Assembly (NCBI RefSeq): GCF_032854445.1 | Contig: NC_088305.1 | Span: forward strand, 26,748,628 to 26,812,627 | Reading direction: 5' to 3' | DNA length: 64,000 nucleotides | Source: Liolophura sinensis | Lineage: Eukaryota; Mollusca; Polyplacophora; Chitonida; Chitonidae | Shown: positions 22,978 to 34,799 of the stretch, piece after piece | Layout of the letters: each line of letters opens with the position of its first letter | How positions within the stretch are numbered: the first letter of the stretch is position 1 | Position numbers and translations under genes: made by a program | The notes under the pieces: model-generated | The model's input: the letters and a program-made list of their open reading frames with translations, nothing else | What the model was told of the DNA's origin: nothing | Database searches by the model: none

Positions 22978-23661
22978 AAGTTTTAAAACTTATCGACCAC
23001 TCAGAGGGGAGCTATTGACGGTTCAACATCGTCGCCAGATGTTGAAGCGGGCCCTAATAGTACGACGTTGGCTGGGACGTGATTGGCAACAGGTCGTCTT
23101 TACAGATGAAAGCCGCTTCTTTCTGTTCAAAGTTGGTGTGAGAAGGCCTGTATACAGTCGAAGAGGCGAAAGAACGGCCTTAGCTTGCGTTCAGGAGATG
23201 GTACCGTATGGTGGTGGGGGAGTGATGGCATGGGGAGGGATTTGTGGACAGGGTCATCATCGATGGGAACTTAAGGGCTCAGCGTTACGTAGATGACATT
23301 TTACGCCGGGTTGTTCTGCCCTTCCTTCGACAGCATCCAGGTGGTGTCCTTCATTAGCATGACAACGCCAGAGTCCATACAGCTCGAGTCGTGCAGGACT
23401 TCCTTGACGCCAACGACATAAACCTTTTACAATGGCCTGCACGTTCCACAGGCATGTCTCCATAGATCACCTCTGGGACGCCCTGGATAGCCGCACAAGA
23501 CAACGAGCATAACTTCCAGCTTACCAGCAAGAACTGGCACAGGCTCTTGACGAAGAATTTCATCGTATTCCACGTGACCTCATCGGACAACAGACTTTCT
23601 CAATGCGTCGGAGAATTTTTGCATGCCTTGAAGAATGGGGTGGCAACACAAGGTACTGATG
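22978..23661 (+). pseudogene. Tc1/mariner-type transposase, dead
   Basis: The translation shows the catalytic half of a Tc1-like DDE transposase broken across frames. In the first frame are WQQVVFTDESRF (first Asp), PVYSRRGER and GGGGVMAWGGI. After a frameshift near 23255 come a block ending VVLPFLRQHPGG, then HDNARVHTARVVQDFL (second Asp), then WPARS. A further stop follows, then IDHLWDALDSR, where the family normally has Glu but Asp is read. The end is FACLEEWGGNTRY and a stop. The paired DNA-binding domain is not recognisable upstream, and I could not define the terminal inverted repeats. It lies inside intron 1 of the transporter, in the same orientation. With several stops and shifts it cannot make protein. 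Confidence 0.85.
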
Positions 23662-24241
23662 AGGCGACTTTATCAAACTGAACAACTTTTTCCTTACTCA
23701 CCCGATTGGTCATCAAACTGAAATGTCGATTTTTTTACCCCAACCCCAGTTGGGCACATGTCATGACTATGTGGGCTGCTGTACATTTCCTTACTTTGGA
23801 CGTGGATGACCTAAACATATTGTTGATTTCAACATATTACATTTCTGTTCTTTTGTGTTAATACAAATTTGGGCCATTAAATCTATGGTAAAGTTTTTTA
23901 GCCGTCATTTTATATAAACGAATAAAAGAAGCATGTATTATAGACCTCTGCATGTCACTCTAAACAATCACGATATACATGTCGTTGTACTCTGTAAAAG
24001 CCACCGTGTACCAGAGAATACACTGTATGGTGGCAAAAATGAACATCTACCAGCAGTTGACAATGGATGTGTAAAGTATTAAATCATCTGTTCGTTCAAA
24101 TCAAACCCGTCTCATCCATAAAACTGACCGCAATCGTATAATCAAAAAAAGGATCTTGAGAATAGCGTTAAACAACAAAGAGATGTATGTTACAGATTGA
24201 AAAACAGATTAAGGTTAATACCTCTTTCCTCTCTTCCCTAG

Positions 24242-24527
24242 GGTATGGTACGAGGACAAGAAGGTGTCGCTCTCCTCGACCTGCTCATTATTATCCGCGA
24301 GGACCTAGAGACGGGCTCTCTGCTCTTCCTCTTTAGCGCCCCGGGCTTCTTAGTGGGCGCTCTTGTTGGTGGGATTCTCTTCGACCGGCTCGACCCACAC
24401 GCCGTCTACACTTTGTGTCTCCTGTTCATGGGGTTGATATCCTTTGTCATTCCGTTCTGTCCAAGCCTGGTGATCATGGGAATAGCCCTTCTTTGTCGGA
24501 GTCTCTTCGCAGGTGCTATAGACGCAG
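24242..24527 (+). CDS. MFSD4B/NaGLT1-like transporter, coding exon 2
   Basis: Residues 41-135 carry helices 1 to 4. They include the end of helix 1 with GMVRGQEGVALLDL and the helix 2 glycine run GFLVGALVGG. GGILFDRLD (83-91) is the MFS motif-A loop, and the exon closes in AGAIDA. The start follows a clean AG (24240-24241). The exon ends after GACGCAG in phase 1 at GTAGGT. The split codon with the next exon makes Gly136, restoring AIDAGG, a family landmark. An ATG at 24245 is internal and not a start. Confidence 0.85.
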
Positions 24528-26284
24528 GTAGGTCAAACTGCTGTTTGAAACACTGGATTGAGCGGTGTCCTTTTCAGACCATGTGATCTGTTTCGTAACA
24601 TTATGCTTTTGCAACTGAGTATACACAGACTGCTAGATACACATACACATACGACGTATATACATATAGGGCTAAGAATGCATTCAGTGAATGGGACTTT
24701 AAACGATCTATTTGGCCTGAAAATATACGATTGTATACGGCGTTGATACTCACCGAATTTCGACAAACAAACGTGAAATCTGACGTTTATTAGCATTTTT
24801 TTTTTGGTTTTAAAAGTTCTAATGAAAACAAGAAGAAAAACAATTTTCCTGGACAGGGTTTAATGGTATCTGATGAATGTACACGTAGATGCATTTGTTC
24901 TTCATGTTATTATTTTCTGCGGCTACAAACTATAGGCCCTATATTCCGTTAACTGAAATCGCAGGTAGGAATTCAGCCCTTATGGGTTTCGGTGTGGCCT
25001 TAAGTAAAATCAACAATTCATTACACCCTTGAGTTCCCGCAGGGCTGGGCGAGACAAAATTGTTTGCTCTCGCAAACTAAACGTGGATAAAGCCGTGATT
25101 TCACTGCAACTTCTTCACTATATTACTGTTGCAACTATCATAAAATCATGATCATATTTTAGTAATGTCGCTTTGCGAAAATTCCACCTTTGTAAGGCAT
25201 CTGGTAGTACCCGGTTTTCTCTACCATTAACCTGTGAGGGAAAAAGCTCTGAGGGCTGCGTAAAAAGACCGTTAGATAAACATAAATCACAACCCTTTGC
25301 CTGTTGGACGTATTCTGTTCTCTCTTTACTTTAAAAGAACATTCTGATCGCAGTCAAACCGGAGTATACCTTAACGTTACCATACAACAATTAAACACTC
25401 TGATCGCAATTAAACACTAGTAAACCTTAACGTAATTATACAACAATTAAACACTCTGATCGCAGTTAAACCCCAGTATACCTTAACGTTACCATACAAC
25501 AATTAAACACTCTGATCGCAATTAAACACTAGTAAACCTTAACGTAACTATACAACAATTGAACACTCTGATCGCAGTTAAACCTTAACGTAAGTATACA
25601 GCAATTAAACACTCTGATCGCAGTCAAACCCCAGTACACCTTAACGTAACTATACAGCAATTAAACACTCTGATGGCAGTCAAACCCCAGTATACCTCAA
25701 CGTAACTATACAACAATTAAACACTCTGATGGCAGTCAAACCCCAGTATACCTCAACGTAACTATACAACAATTAAACACTCTGATCGCAGTTAAACCTT
25801 AACGTAACTATACAGCAATTAAACACTCTGATGGCAGTCAAACCCCAGTATACCTCAACGTAACTATACAACAATTAAACACTCTGGTCGCAGTTAAACC
25901 CGAATGTACCAAAACATAACTTTTGACCCTAAGGAAAACGTATGGTGGAACTGGTTAATTTTCACAAAATTAACCAGACAGACAAGTAACAATAGTTACA
26001 GCTTATAACCATCTGGATTCAAAATTGATGAAATTCAGTTGCATTTCGCAAAAATTAAATAAAAACAATTCTTGATTTATTAAAGTTTGTCTGCTTGTTA
26101 TGGAAAGTTCTGGTCTGGGAGAACCAGAGCTCTTTAATGCAAAGCACTAGGGTATGTGTAAGTTGATTGTAACACATGCTTAACACAGTTTATTTAAAAT
26201 TTAATTTTGTCATAAAAATTTGGCACTGTTTTGTGCGTGAGAATAGTTAACAACATATAGTATTGGGCCTGTTTGTTATTTTAG
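24528..26284 (+). other. intron 2 of the MFSD4B-like gene
   Basis: The intron is 1.76 kb with a GTAGGT donor and an AG acceptor at 26283-26284. It contains the 56/46-bp minisatellite at 25338-25910. Nothing else is recognised. Confidence 0.75.
25338..25910 (+). repeat. minisatellite, 11 units of 56 or 46 bp
   Basis: The landmark aacactctgatcgca recurs about every 56 bp. Two steps (near 25567-25613 and 25781-25827) are only 46 bp, because the ccccagtata block is missing. Base variants (atcgca/atggca, attaaa/gtcaaa) are shared between neighbouring units. The array lies in an intron of the transporter. Confidence 0.93.
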
Positions 26285-27393
26285 GTGGTACATTTCTTTT
26301 TGCCTTGTTGTGGAGAACTAAAGCCAATCCTTACATCCAGGCCCTTCATTTCCTCTTTGCTCTGGGGGCGTTGACAGTCCCGTTCGTCACCGAACCATTT
26401 ATGGCGCCAGATGTTGTCAGTGGCAAAAATAGCAACAGAAACAACACGGGCAGGAGTAGCAACAACAACAGCGGAAGTCTCGGAATTGGAAACTGGAACC
26501 ACACAGCAGAATATCACTGGAATTTGAATAGCGATTCAGAACAGACAAACGCGTCTTCAAAAGACGACAACGGCGAAAGAACAACGGACGTATACATTTC
26601 CTTTCTGCTTGTGGGCGGTTTTATAATCATATCATCAATACCATTTCTTTACCAACATGCCCAAAAAATCAAAAATCCAAACACGACCGAAAGTCGGCTC
26701 TTTGGAAGACATACTACCAACAGCGTCTCGCTACAACTTCGCGAAGGAGTGCCGAAAAAGCCGATTTTATATCGAATCTGCGCTTACGTTTTGATCGGTC
26801 TGATTTACGGCACTTACGGTTGTGTTGAGAAAGGTTGCGCGACGTTCCTTATGCCTTATGCCGTGGAACACGTTCACTGGGACAAAATCAGTGGCGCCCG
26901 TTTAGTGGCGGTTTTCTGGGGCGCCTTTGCCGCCTTCCGGTTCCTCGCTATTGGGTTTGCCAAAGTTACCAGCGAGTTCCAGATGCTCTTGGCGGACTTT
27001 ATCGTCTTGATCGGTGGATCGTGTCTCTTCCTCCTCGCCTCTCCGGACACGGAGGTCGTTGTCTGGATTGCTAGCGTGGTTGTGGGAAGCGCTCAAGCCG
27101 GGATCTATCCAACGGCCGCCGCATGGATTAACAAACATGTCTCTCGGGTTACCGGCGTCCTGGCGGCGCTCTTGACACTATCCGTGGCAGCCGGATCCAT
27201 GATCAATCTCCCGTTACTAGGTTACCTGTTTGAAGAACATTCCCCGGTATGGTTCACCTATCTGTCCATCGCCTTCTCGCTCCTGTGCTTTTCCAGCTTT
27301 ATAGTTTTGCACTGTTCAGGTAAGATGTTTAAAGAGGTGCCCACGCAGGTAAACATAGAGCTAATGGAACCATCTGAAAACAACACAAAGTGA
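26285..27393 (+). CDS. MFSD4B/NaGLT1-like transporter, last coding exon
   Basis: Residues 136 (split) to 504. Helix 5 has QALHFLFALGA (154 onward), a strong family landmark. A hydrophilic loop of about 60 residues follows (roughly 176-236), rich in Asn and Ser with sequons NNT, NNS, NHT and NAS. If this loop is extracellular, as in the family, it should be heavily glycosylated. The second half begins at VYISFLLVGGF and includes a basic loop ending GVPKKP. It continues YGTYGCVEKG, ARLVAVFWGAFAAFRFLAIG (the VFWG..A.RFLAI block of NaGLT1) and the final helices to WFTYLSIAFSLLCFSSFIVL. The tail is short and acidic, ending ENNTK. AATAAA at 27500-27505 is a plausible polyadenylation signal. The frame is intact and length matches the family (about 480-520 aa). 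Confidence 0.87.
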
Positions 27394-27499
27394 TTTCTGC
27401 CTTAATACCACAGTTAATCTAGGGATCATGGTTGTATATTTACAAAATGTTCCCTTCTTTTGGGTGTCATTGTCATGGTATATTTGTATTAATCGAAAT

Positions 27500-27505
27500 A
27501 ATAAA
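27500..27505 (+). terminator. polyadenylation signal of the MFSD4B-like gene
   Basis: The first AATAAA after the stop codon lies 107 bp downstream. Confidence 0.5.
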
Positions 27506-27832
27506 CTGACGTAAAACGGAGTTATATTTGGATATTTTATTGTGTTTCACAATAAAAGCAACTTTTTGAAATTTCATTGAACTCTCCACATTTAAAATTT
27601 GTATTGCTACAAATAGAATAGACAAAATGTAAAATGTCAAACAAAAAATTAACATTCCACCTGGTGAAGTCAGTCTTACGGGTTACGTGGTCTCGAGTCC
27701 ACGAAAGGCCTGGGCCTGAACTTTGTCTAAGCAACTGCGCACCCATTAATTAATTCGGCATTTTCGCCGATTGGAAAATATTTGCAAAGAACTGTAATTA
27801 ACGAAGAAGACTCGTAAAATTAACAAAAAGTA

Positions 27833-30800
27833 CTGACTGTTGATATGAACTGTCAGGGACTGGCTGATGTGAAAAAAGGGAATCAGACTGTTCATATAGT
27901 ATCTATGAACTGTCGGGGGTAGGCTGATGTGAAAAAGGGATTCAGACTGTTGATATAGTATCTATGAACTGTCAGGTGTGGGCCGATGTGAAAAAGGGAC
28001 TCAGACTGTTGATACAGTATCTATGAACCGTCGGGGGTAGGCTGATGTGAAAAAGGGACGCAGACTGTTGATACAGTATCTATGAACTGTAGGGGGCTGG
28101 CTGATGTGAACAAAGGGATTCAGACTGTTGATATAGTATCTATGAACTGTCAGGTGTGGGCCGATGTGAAAAAGGGACTCAGACTGTTGATACAGTATCT
28201 ATGAACCGTCGGGGGTAGGCTGATCTGAAAAAGGGACTCAGACTGTTGATACAGTATCTATGAACCGTCGGGGGTAGGCTGATGTGAACAAAGGGACTCA
28301 GACTGTTGATATAGTATCTATGAACTGTGGGGGGATGGTTGATGTGAAAAAAGGGACTCAGACTGTTGATATAGTATCTATGAACTGTCAGGGGCTGGCT
28401 GATGTGAAAAAAAGAAACTCAGACTGTTGATATAGTATCTATGAACTGTCGGGGGCAGCCTGATTTGAAAAAAGAGACTCAGACTGTTGGTATAGTATCT
28501 ATGAACTGTGGGGGGCTGGCTGATGTGAAAAAAAGGGACTCAGACTGTTGGTATAGTATCTATGAACTGTGGGGGGCTGGCTGATGTGAAAAAGGGACTC
28601 AGACTGTTGATATAGTATCTATGAACTGTCGGGGGCTGGCTGATGTGAAAAAAAGAGACTCAGACTGTCGATACAGTATCTGTGAACTGTTGGAGACTGG
28701 TTGATGTGAAAAAAGGGACTCAGACTGTCGATACAGTATCTATGAACTGTCGGGGACTGGCTGATGTGAAAAAAGGGACTCAGACTGTTGATATAGTATC
28801 TATGAACTGTGGGGGGATGGCTGATGTGAAAAAGGGACTCAGACTGTTGATATAGTATCTATGAACTGTCAAGGACTGGCTGATGTGAAAACATGGACTC
28901 AGACTGTTGATATAGTATCTATGAACTGTCCGGTGCAGGCCGATGTGAAAAAAGGGACTCAGACTGTTGATATAGTATCTATGAACTGTCGGGGGCTGGC
29001 TGATTTGAAAAAAGAGACTCAGACTGTTGATATAGTATCTATGAACTGTCGGGGGCTGGCTGATGTGAAAAAAAGGGACTCAGACTGTTGATATAGTATC
29101 TATGAACTGTCGGGGCAGCCTGATTTGAAAAAAGAGACTCAGACTGTTGGTATAGTATCTATGAACTGTGGGGGGCTGGCTGATGTGAAAAAAAGGGACT
29201 CAGACTGTTGGTATAGTATCTATGAACTGTGGGGGGCTGGCTGATGTGAAAAAGGGACTCAGACTGTTGATATAGTATCTATGAACTGTCGGGGGCAGCC
29301 TGATTTGAAAAAAGAGACTCAGACTGTTGGTATAGTATCTATGAACTGTGGGGGGCTGGCTGATGTGAAAAAAAGGGACTCAGACTGTTGGTATAGTATC
29401 TATGAACTGTGGGGGGCTGGCTGATGTGAAAAAGGGACTCAGACTGTTGATATAGTATCTATGAACTGTGGGGGGCTGGCTGATGTGAAAAAAAGGGACT
29501 CAGACTGTTGATATAGTATCTATGAACTGTCAAGGACTGGCTGATGTGAAAAAGGGACTCAGACTGTTGATATAGTATCTATGAACTGTCGGGGGCTGGC
29601 TGATGTGAAAAAGGGACTCAGACTGTTGATATAGTATCTATGAACTGTCGGGGGCTGGCTGATGTGAAAAAAAGAAACTCAGACTGTTGATATAGTATCT
29701 ATGAACTGTCGGGGGCTGGCTGATTTGAAAAAAGAGACTCAGACTGTTGATATAGTATCTATGAACTGTCGGGGGCTGGCTGATGTGAAAAAAAGGGACT
29801 CAGACTGTTGATATAGTATCTATGAACTGTCGGGGGCAGCCTGATTTGAAAAAAGAGACTCAGACTGTTGGTATAGTATCTATGAACTGTGGGGGGCTGG
29901 CTGATGTGAAAAAAAGGGACTCAGACTGTTGGTATAGTATCTATGAACTGTGGGGGGCTGGCTGATGTGAAAAAGGGACTCAGACTGTTGATATAGTATC
30001 TATGAACTGTCGGGGGCAGCCTGATTTGAAAAAAGAGACTCAGACTGTTGGTATAGTATCTATGAACTGTGGGGGGCTGGCTGATGTGAAAAAAAGGGAC
30101 TCAGACTGTTGGTATAGTATCTATGAACTGTGGGGGGCTGGCTGATGTGAAAAAGGGACTCAGACTGTTGATATAGTATCTATGAACTGTGGGGGGCTGG
30201 CTGATGTGAAAAAAAGGGACTCAGACTGTTGATATAGTATCTATGAACTGTCAAGGACTGGCTGATGTGAAAAAGGGACTCAGACTGTTGATATAGTATC
30301 TATGAACTGTCGGGGGCTGGCTGATGTGAAAAAGGGACTCAGACTGTTGATATAGTATCTATGAACTGTCGGGGGCTGGCTGATGTGAAAAAAAGAAACT
30401 CAGACTGTTGATATAGTATCTATGAACTGTCGGGGGCAGCCTGATTTGAAAAAAGAGACTCAGACTGTTGGTATAGTATCTATGAACTGTCAAGGACTGG
30501 CTGATGTGAAAACATGGACTCAGACTGTTGATATAGTATCTATGAACTGTGGGGGGCTGGCTGATGTGAAAAAAAGAAACTCAGACTGTTGATATAGTAT
30601 CTATGAACTGTCGGGGGCAGCCTGATTTGAAAAAAGAGACTCAGACTGTTGGTATAGTATCTATGAACTGTGGGGGGCTGGCTGATGTGAAAAAAAGGGA
30701 CTCAGACTGTTGGTATAGTATCTATGAACTGTGGGGGGCTGGCTGATGTGAAAAAGGGACTCAGACTGTTGATATAGTATCTATGAACTGTCGGGGGCTG

Positions 30801-32348
30801 GCTGATGTGAAAAAAAGAGACTCAGACTGTCGATACAGTATCTGTGAACTGTTGAAGACTGGTTGATGTGAAAAAAGGGACTCAGACTGTCGATACAGTA
30901 TCTATGAACTGTCGGGGACTGGCTGATGTGAAAAAAGAGACTCAGACTGTTGATATAGTATCTATGAACTGTCGGGGGCTGGCTGATGTGAAAAAGGAGA
31001 CTCAGACTGTTGATATAGTATCTATGAACTGTCAAGGACTGGCTGATGTGAAAACATGGACTCAGACTGTTGATATAGTATCTATGAACTGTCGGGGGCT
31101 GGCTGATGTGAAAAAGGGACTCAGACTGTTGATATAGTATCTATGAACTGTCGGGGGCTGGCTGATGTGAAAAAGGGACTCAGACTGTTGATATAGTATC
31201 TATGAACTGTCGGGGGCTGGCTGATGTGAAAAAGGGACTCAGACTGTTGATATAGTATCTATGAACTGTCGGGGGCTGGCTGATGTGAAAAAATGGACTC
31301 AGACTGTTGATATAGTATCTATGAACTGTGGGGGGCTGGCTGATGTGAAAAAGGGACTCAGACTGTTGATATAGTATCTATGAACTGTAGGGGGCTGGCT
31401 GATGTGAAAAAGGGACTCAGACTGTTGATATAGTATCTATGAACTGTCGGGGGCTGGCTGATGTGAAAAAGGGACTCAGACTGTTGATATAGTATCTATG
31501 AACCGTCGGGGGTAGGCTGATGTGAAAAAGGGACTCAGACTGTTGATATAGTATCTATGAACTGTCGGGGGCTGGCTGATGTGAAAAAGGGACTCAGACG
31601 GTTGATATAGTATCTATGAACTGTGGGGGGCTGGCTGATGTGAAAAAGGGACTCAGACTGTTGATATAGTATCTATGAACTGTCGGGGGCTGGCTGATGT
31701 GAAAAAGGGACTCAGACTGTTGATATAGTATCTATGAACTGTCGGGGGCAGGTTGATGTGAAAAAAAGGGACTCAGACTGTTGGTATAGTATCTATGAAC
31801 TGTAGGGGGCTGGCTGATGTGAAAAAAAGGGACTCAGACTGTTGATATAGTATCTATGAACTGTGGGGGGATGGCTGATGTGAAAAAGGGACTCAGACTG
31901 TTGATATAGTATCTATGAACTGTCGGGGGCTGGCTGATGTGAAAAAAAGAAACTCAGACTGTTGATATAGTATCTATGAACTGTAGGGGGCTGGCTGATG
32001 TGAAAAAGGGACTCAGACTGTTGATATAGTATCTATGAACTGTGGGGGGATGGCTGATGTGAAAAAGGGACTCAGACTGTTGATATAGTATCTATGAACT
32101 GTCGGGGGCTGGCTGATGTGAAAAAAAGAAACTCAGACTGTTGATATAGTATCTATGAACTGTCGGGGGCTGGCTGATGTGAAAAAAAGAAACTCAGACT
32201 GTTGATATAGTATCTATGAACTGTTGGGGGCTGGCTGATGTGAAAAAAAGGGACTCAGGCTGTTGATATAGTTTCTATGAACTGTCGGGGGCAGGTTGAT
32301 GTGAGAAAAGGGACTCAGACTGTTGGTATAGTATCTATGAACTGCTGT
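27833..32348 (+). repeat. large minisatellite, about 75 units of 59-61 bp
   Basis: The unit runs from tctatgaactgtcgggggct through ggctgatgtgaaaaaggg to actcagactgttgatatag. Length varies through the A-run (5 to 7) and the G-run. Variant units (cagcctgatttg; ctgttggtatag; tcaaggactgg; aacatggactc) are arranged in recurring orders rather than at random, and one 720-bp block is duplicated (see findings). The open frames on both strands, such as those near 28861 and 30781-31137, follow from unit periodicity and are not genes. The first units (27833-28320) and the last two are the most diverged. Confidence 0.97.
28981..30420 (+). repeat. 720-bp tandem duplication inside the minisatellite
   Basis: Twelve successive unit variants at 28981-29700 recur in the same order at 29701-30420. 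Examples are a gatttgaaaaaagagac unit, then a standard unit, then cagcctgatttg, then two ttggtatag units. The only length change I noticed is one G (cggggcagcc at about 29111 against cgggggcagc at about 29831). On either side of the pair the unit order no longer matches. Confidence 0.8.
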
Positions 32349-32359
32349 CAAAAAGTCTG

Positions 32360-34350
32360 ATGTATTTCATAAAGTTAAGAGAGTTAAGAGAAAAAGTTTC
32401 AGATTTCAATTATGAAGTTAAAAGTGTAGAGACAGTTCCCAATGGTAACTATATTATAACCAGTGTAGACATTCAGTGCAGACATTATTCTCCCTCTACG
32501 GTCCTAATGCAGATAAGCCTTCATTTTATACAAAGATTAGTCGGAAAATTGAGCAGCTAGCAAATACATCAGTTATTAAATATGAATGGATTCGAATATG
32601 GTAACTGATGAAAATCAGGACACTCAAAACTATAGGTATATGAAAAATCAAAGAGCCTGCAAATGTGTATTAAATTTAATTAATACACACGAATATATTG
32701 ACGTTTAGAGATCCAGTCATGAAGACGAAAAAGGGTATACTTGGAGACGCAGAAAACCTAAACAGCAAGCTAGACTAGACTTCTCTAGTAAGCAAGAATA
32801 TCAATAACATATGTACTGATTAGATATGAATAAGATATGTACTGATGGACAAATCATTTGGGGATATAGGAGCGATCATTCGGCTATTACATTAAAATGC
32901 AGGTTTGTGAAGTGCGATAGGGGAGAAAAGCTACTGGAAATTGAACGGATCTCTCCTAAAAATGCAGAATGTATTAAACTCGTCAACTATTATTAATAAT
33001 TCAATAGATGAGTACTGTCCGTTGCCATACTGCAGAGAGAACAAACTACACCTAAAGCAGAATTGCAACTGACTATTGAAATATTGATTTGGAGGTCGTG
33101 TTAATGAAAATAGGAGGAGAAACAATATGCAAAATATGATAAAAAAATAGGAGATGAGATTCAAAAGAATTATGATAACATGGGCGAAGGAAAAATATTT
33201 TATTACTTATTGATGTGATTGGTGTTTTACGCCGTACTCAAGAATATTTTACTTATTCGACGGCGGCCAGCATTATGGTGGGCGAAGGCAAATAAATACG
33301 CTAAGTGGAAAGAAAAAACTGGAGGGTATTATAGCTAGAACAAAAGCAAACTGGACTGAAAATGGAGAAAAAAATTTCCAACTTTTTTCTGTCAATAGGA
33401 AAAAGAAATTTCACCAATAAACTTATTATAAAAATAACACTAGACAATGGGAAGGGGATATTTAAACAGCAGATATTTTAGAAGAGCAGAAAATGTATTA
33501 TAGCAACCTGTATACTGCTATATTAACTTTTAGATTAAGGATTAAAGATTAGATTCAAAGTCGATATTAAAGAAGCATTAGGAGATATGAAACTAAACAC
33601 TAAGACTTACTAAGCTTGAGCATTAAACTGTTAGAAGGCGAAATCAGGCTTGAAGAACTAAGTACTATCTTGAAGTCAGTGAAAAACGAGAAAACCCCAG
33701 GGTCGGATAGTATTCTTGTAGACTTTTATAAACTGTTCTTGAAAGATTTTGGACATATTGTTTTAGGCTCATCTAATGAAAGTTTCTGGAAAGGTGAATT
33801 TATCTGTTACACACAAACAAGGCAACTTGCATTCAGTAATGTTTTTAGAGTATCTCTCGGTTTATTAGGTTACCAAAACCAAATAAACTGAGAGGTGCTC
33901 TAAAAAAATCTGAGGCCTATAACTCTAGTGAATGCAAGTTACAAACTTATCAGTGCATGTATTGGAAACAGACTGAAACTAGCATTAGATAAGATTATAC
34001 AGGAGGACCGAAAGGGGTTTATAGCAGGCAGGTGTATCCCCCAAAACAAAAAGGAAATACCAGGATTGCATCTTTCAATAGATAGAGGAAACTTCTCGAA
34101 TCCCTCAGCTTAAGAAGACTTTCGAAAACGGGTTAAAACATTTCACACAAATATCTTTATAAGTGTGCTACAAGATGGACATACATCCTCCTTGTTCAAT
34201 TTCAGCCGAGGATGTAGACAGGGTGACCCTATTTCACCTTACAATTTTCTGTGTGTTAGATTAAATTCAGCCAAATGTTTGGGTTCATTGTAGGAAAGGC
34301 TTCAGATTCAGATCTGGATACCTGTTTTAGGGCAAGATAAACGTGAGTGT
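32360..34350 (+). pseudogene. dead L1/Tx1-type LINE (endonuclease and reverse transcriptase)
   Basis: Fragments in shifting frames follow the order of a LINE ORF2. Endonuclease pieces come first: GPNADKPSFYTK near 32500, ENQDTQNYRYMKNQRA near 32610, YTWRRRKPKQQARLDF near 32735, and YRSDHSAITLK near 32865, where SDH is the conserved endonuclease triad region. Reverse transcriptase pieces follow: LEELSTILKSVKNEKTPGSD near 33650, VDFYKLFLKDFGH, then ASYKLISACIGNRLK and LDKIIQEDRKGFIAGR at 33930-34030, and FSRGCRQGDPISPYNFL near 34200. The YADD region and 3' end are not recognisable. A - strand SINE fragment lies inside at 33213-33283. Many stops and shifts make it inactive. Confidence 0.88.
33213..33283 (-). 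mobile_element. SINE family A fragment inserted in the LINE
   Basis: The fragment includes ggtgttttacgccgtactca, cgacggcggccagcattatg and gtgggcg. It sits between the endonuclease and reverse transcriptase portions. Confidence 0.9.
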
Positions 34351-34471
34351 CACGTCGTTGGTGATGTATTACTCATATATTTCACAAAGTCCATCTTGCA
34401 AGTCAAATATTTAAGGCAAACAAAAAGGAAAAGAGAAAGAAGAAGAAGAAACAAAAAACAATCCAAATGTG

Positions 34472-34690
34472 TATTCATTTATTTGAGAGATGTTTTACGC
34501 CGTACTATTGAATATTTATCGTTTACGACTATCTCCACGATATGGGTACAAAATTGCCGATGTGGCGTTAAGCCATAATCATTCATTCATTCTTATACGA
34601 CTACGACCGCGTCATTATGGTGAGAGGAAACCGGACAGAGCCATCACAGGTTGCTGACAGATCTTCAAAGGCACGTGTACAACCCGACGT
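34472..34690 (-). mobile_element. SINE family A split by another repeat tail
   Basis: The reversed tail and core end lie at 34472-34535 (gttttacgccgtactattga). The rest of the reversed core resumes at 34594 (ttatacgactacgaccgcgt, cattatggtgagaggaaacc). Between them, 34551-34594 is the family E ending (aatcattcattcattc). Confidence 0.7.
34551..34594 (+). mobile_element. family E 3' tail inserted in a SINE
   Basis: The sequence (ttgccgatgtggcgttaagc, then cattcattcatt) matches the segment at 5513-5566 and interrupts the surrounding family A copy. Confidence 0.55.
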
Positions 34691-34799
34691 ATTCCCGGAC
34701 GCATTTTTAGATGGTCTTTCTAGTTGTGCTCACTTGATCTTTACGTTTTCTTTCTCTGTTAATCTACTAACACAGACGTGTACAAGCAACGACATCATC

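Larger units (their letters stand above)
20557..24241 (+). other. intron 1 of the MFSD4B-like gene
   Basis: The intron is 3.7 kb with a GTAAGA donor and a pyrimidine-rich cctctcttccctag acceptor. It contains a SINE at 22440-22575 and a dead Tc1-type transposase at 22978-23661. A weak SINE-like piece (ataaaactgaccgcaatcgt) sits at 24117-24175. I see no other coding sequence. Confidence 0.7.

Noticed and set aside
24245-24586. Separate 113-aa membrane protein
   Set aside because: The frame is exon 2 of the MFSD4B-like gene; the reading past 24527 is intron.
20437-27393. Vesicular amine transporter (SLC18) assignment for the MFS gene
   Set aside because: The QALHFLFALGA and VFWGAFAAFRFLAI blocks and the AIDAGG junction fit NaGLT1/MFSD4B better.
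28861-31137. Frames of about 76-89 aa on both strands in the minisatellite
   Set aside because: They result from repeats of near-60-bp length and break whenever a unit is 59 or 61 bp.
27833-32348. CRISPR-like array
   Set aside because: Units are contiguous 60-bp repeats without unique spacers, in a eukaryotic genome.
33616-34113. Two small host genes with reverse-transcriptase-like sequence
   Set aside because: They are fragments of one decayed LINE whose endonuclease remains lie just upstream.
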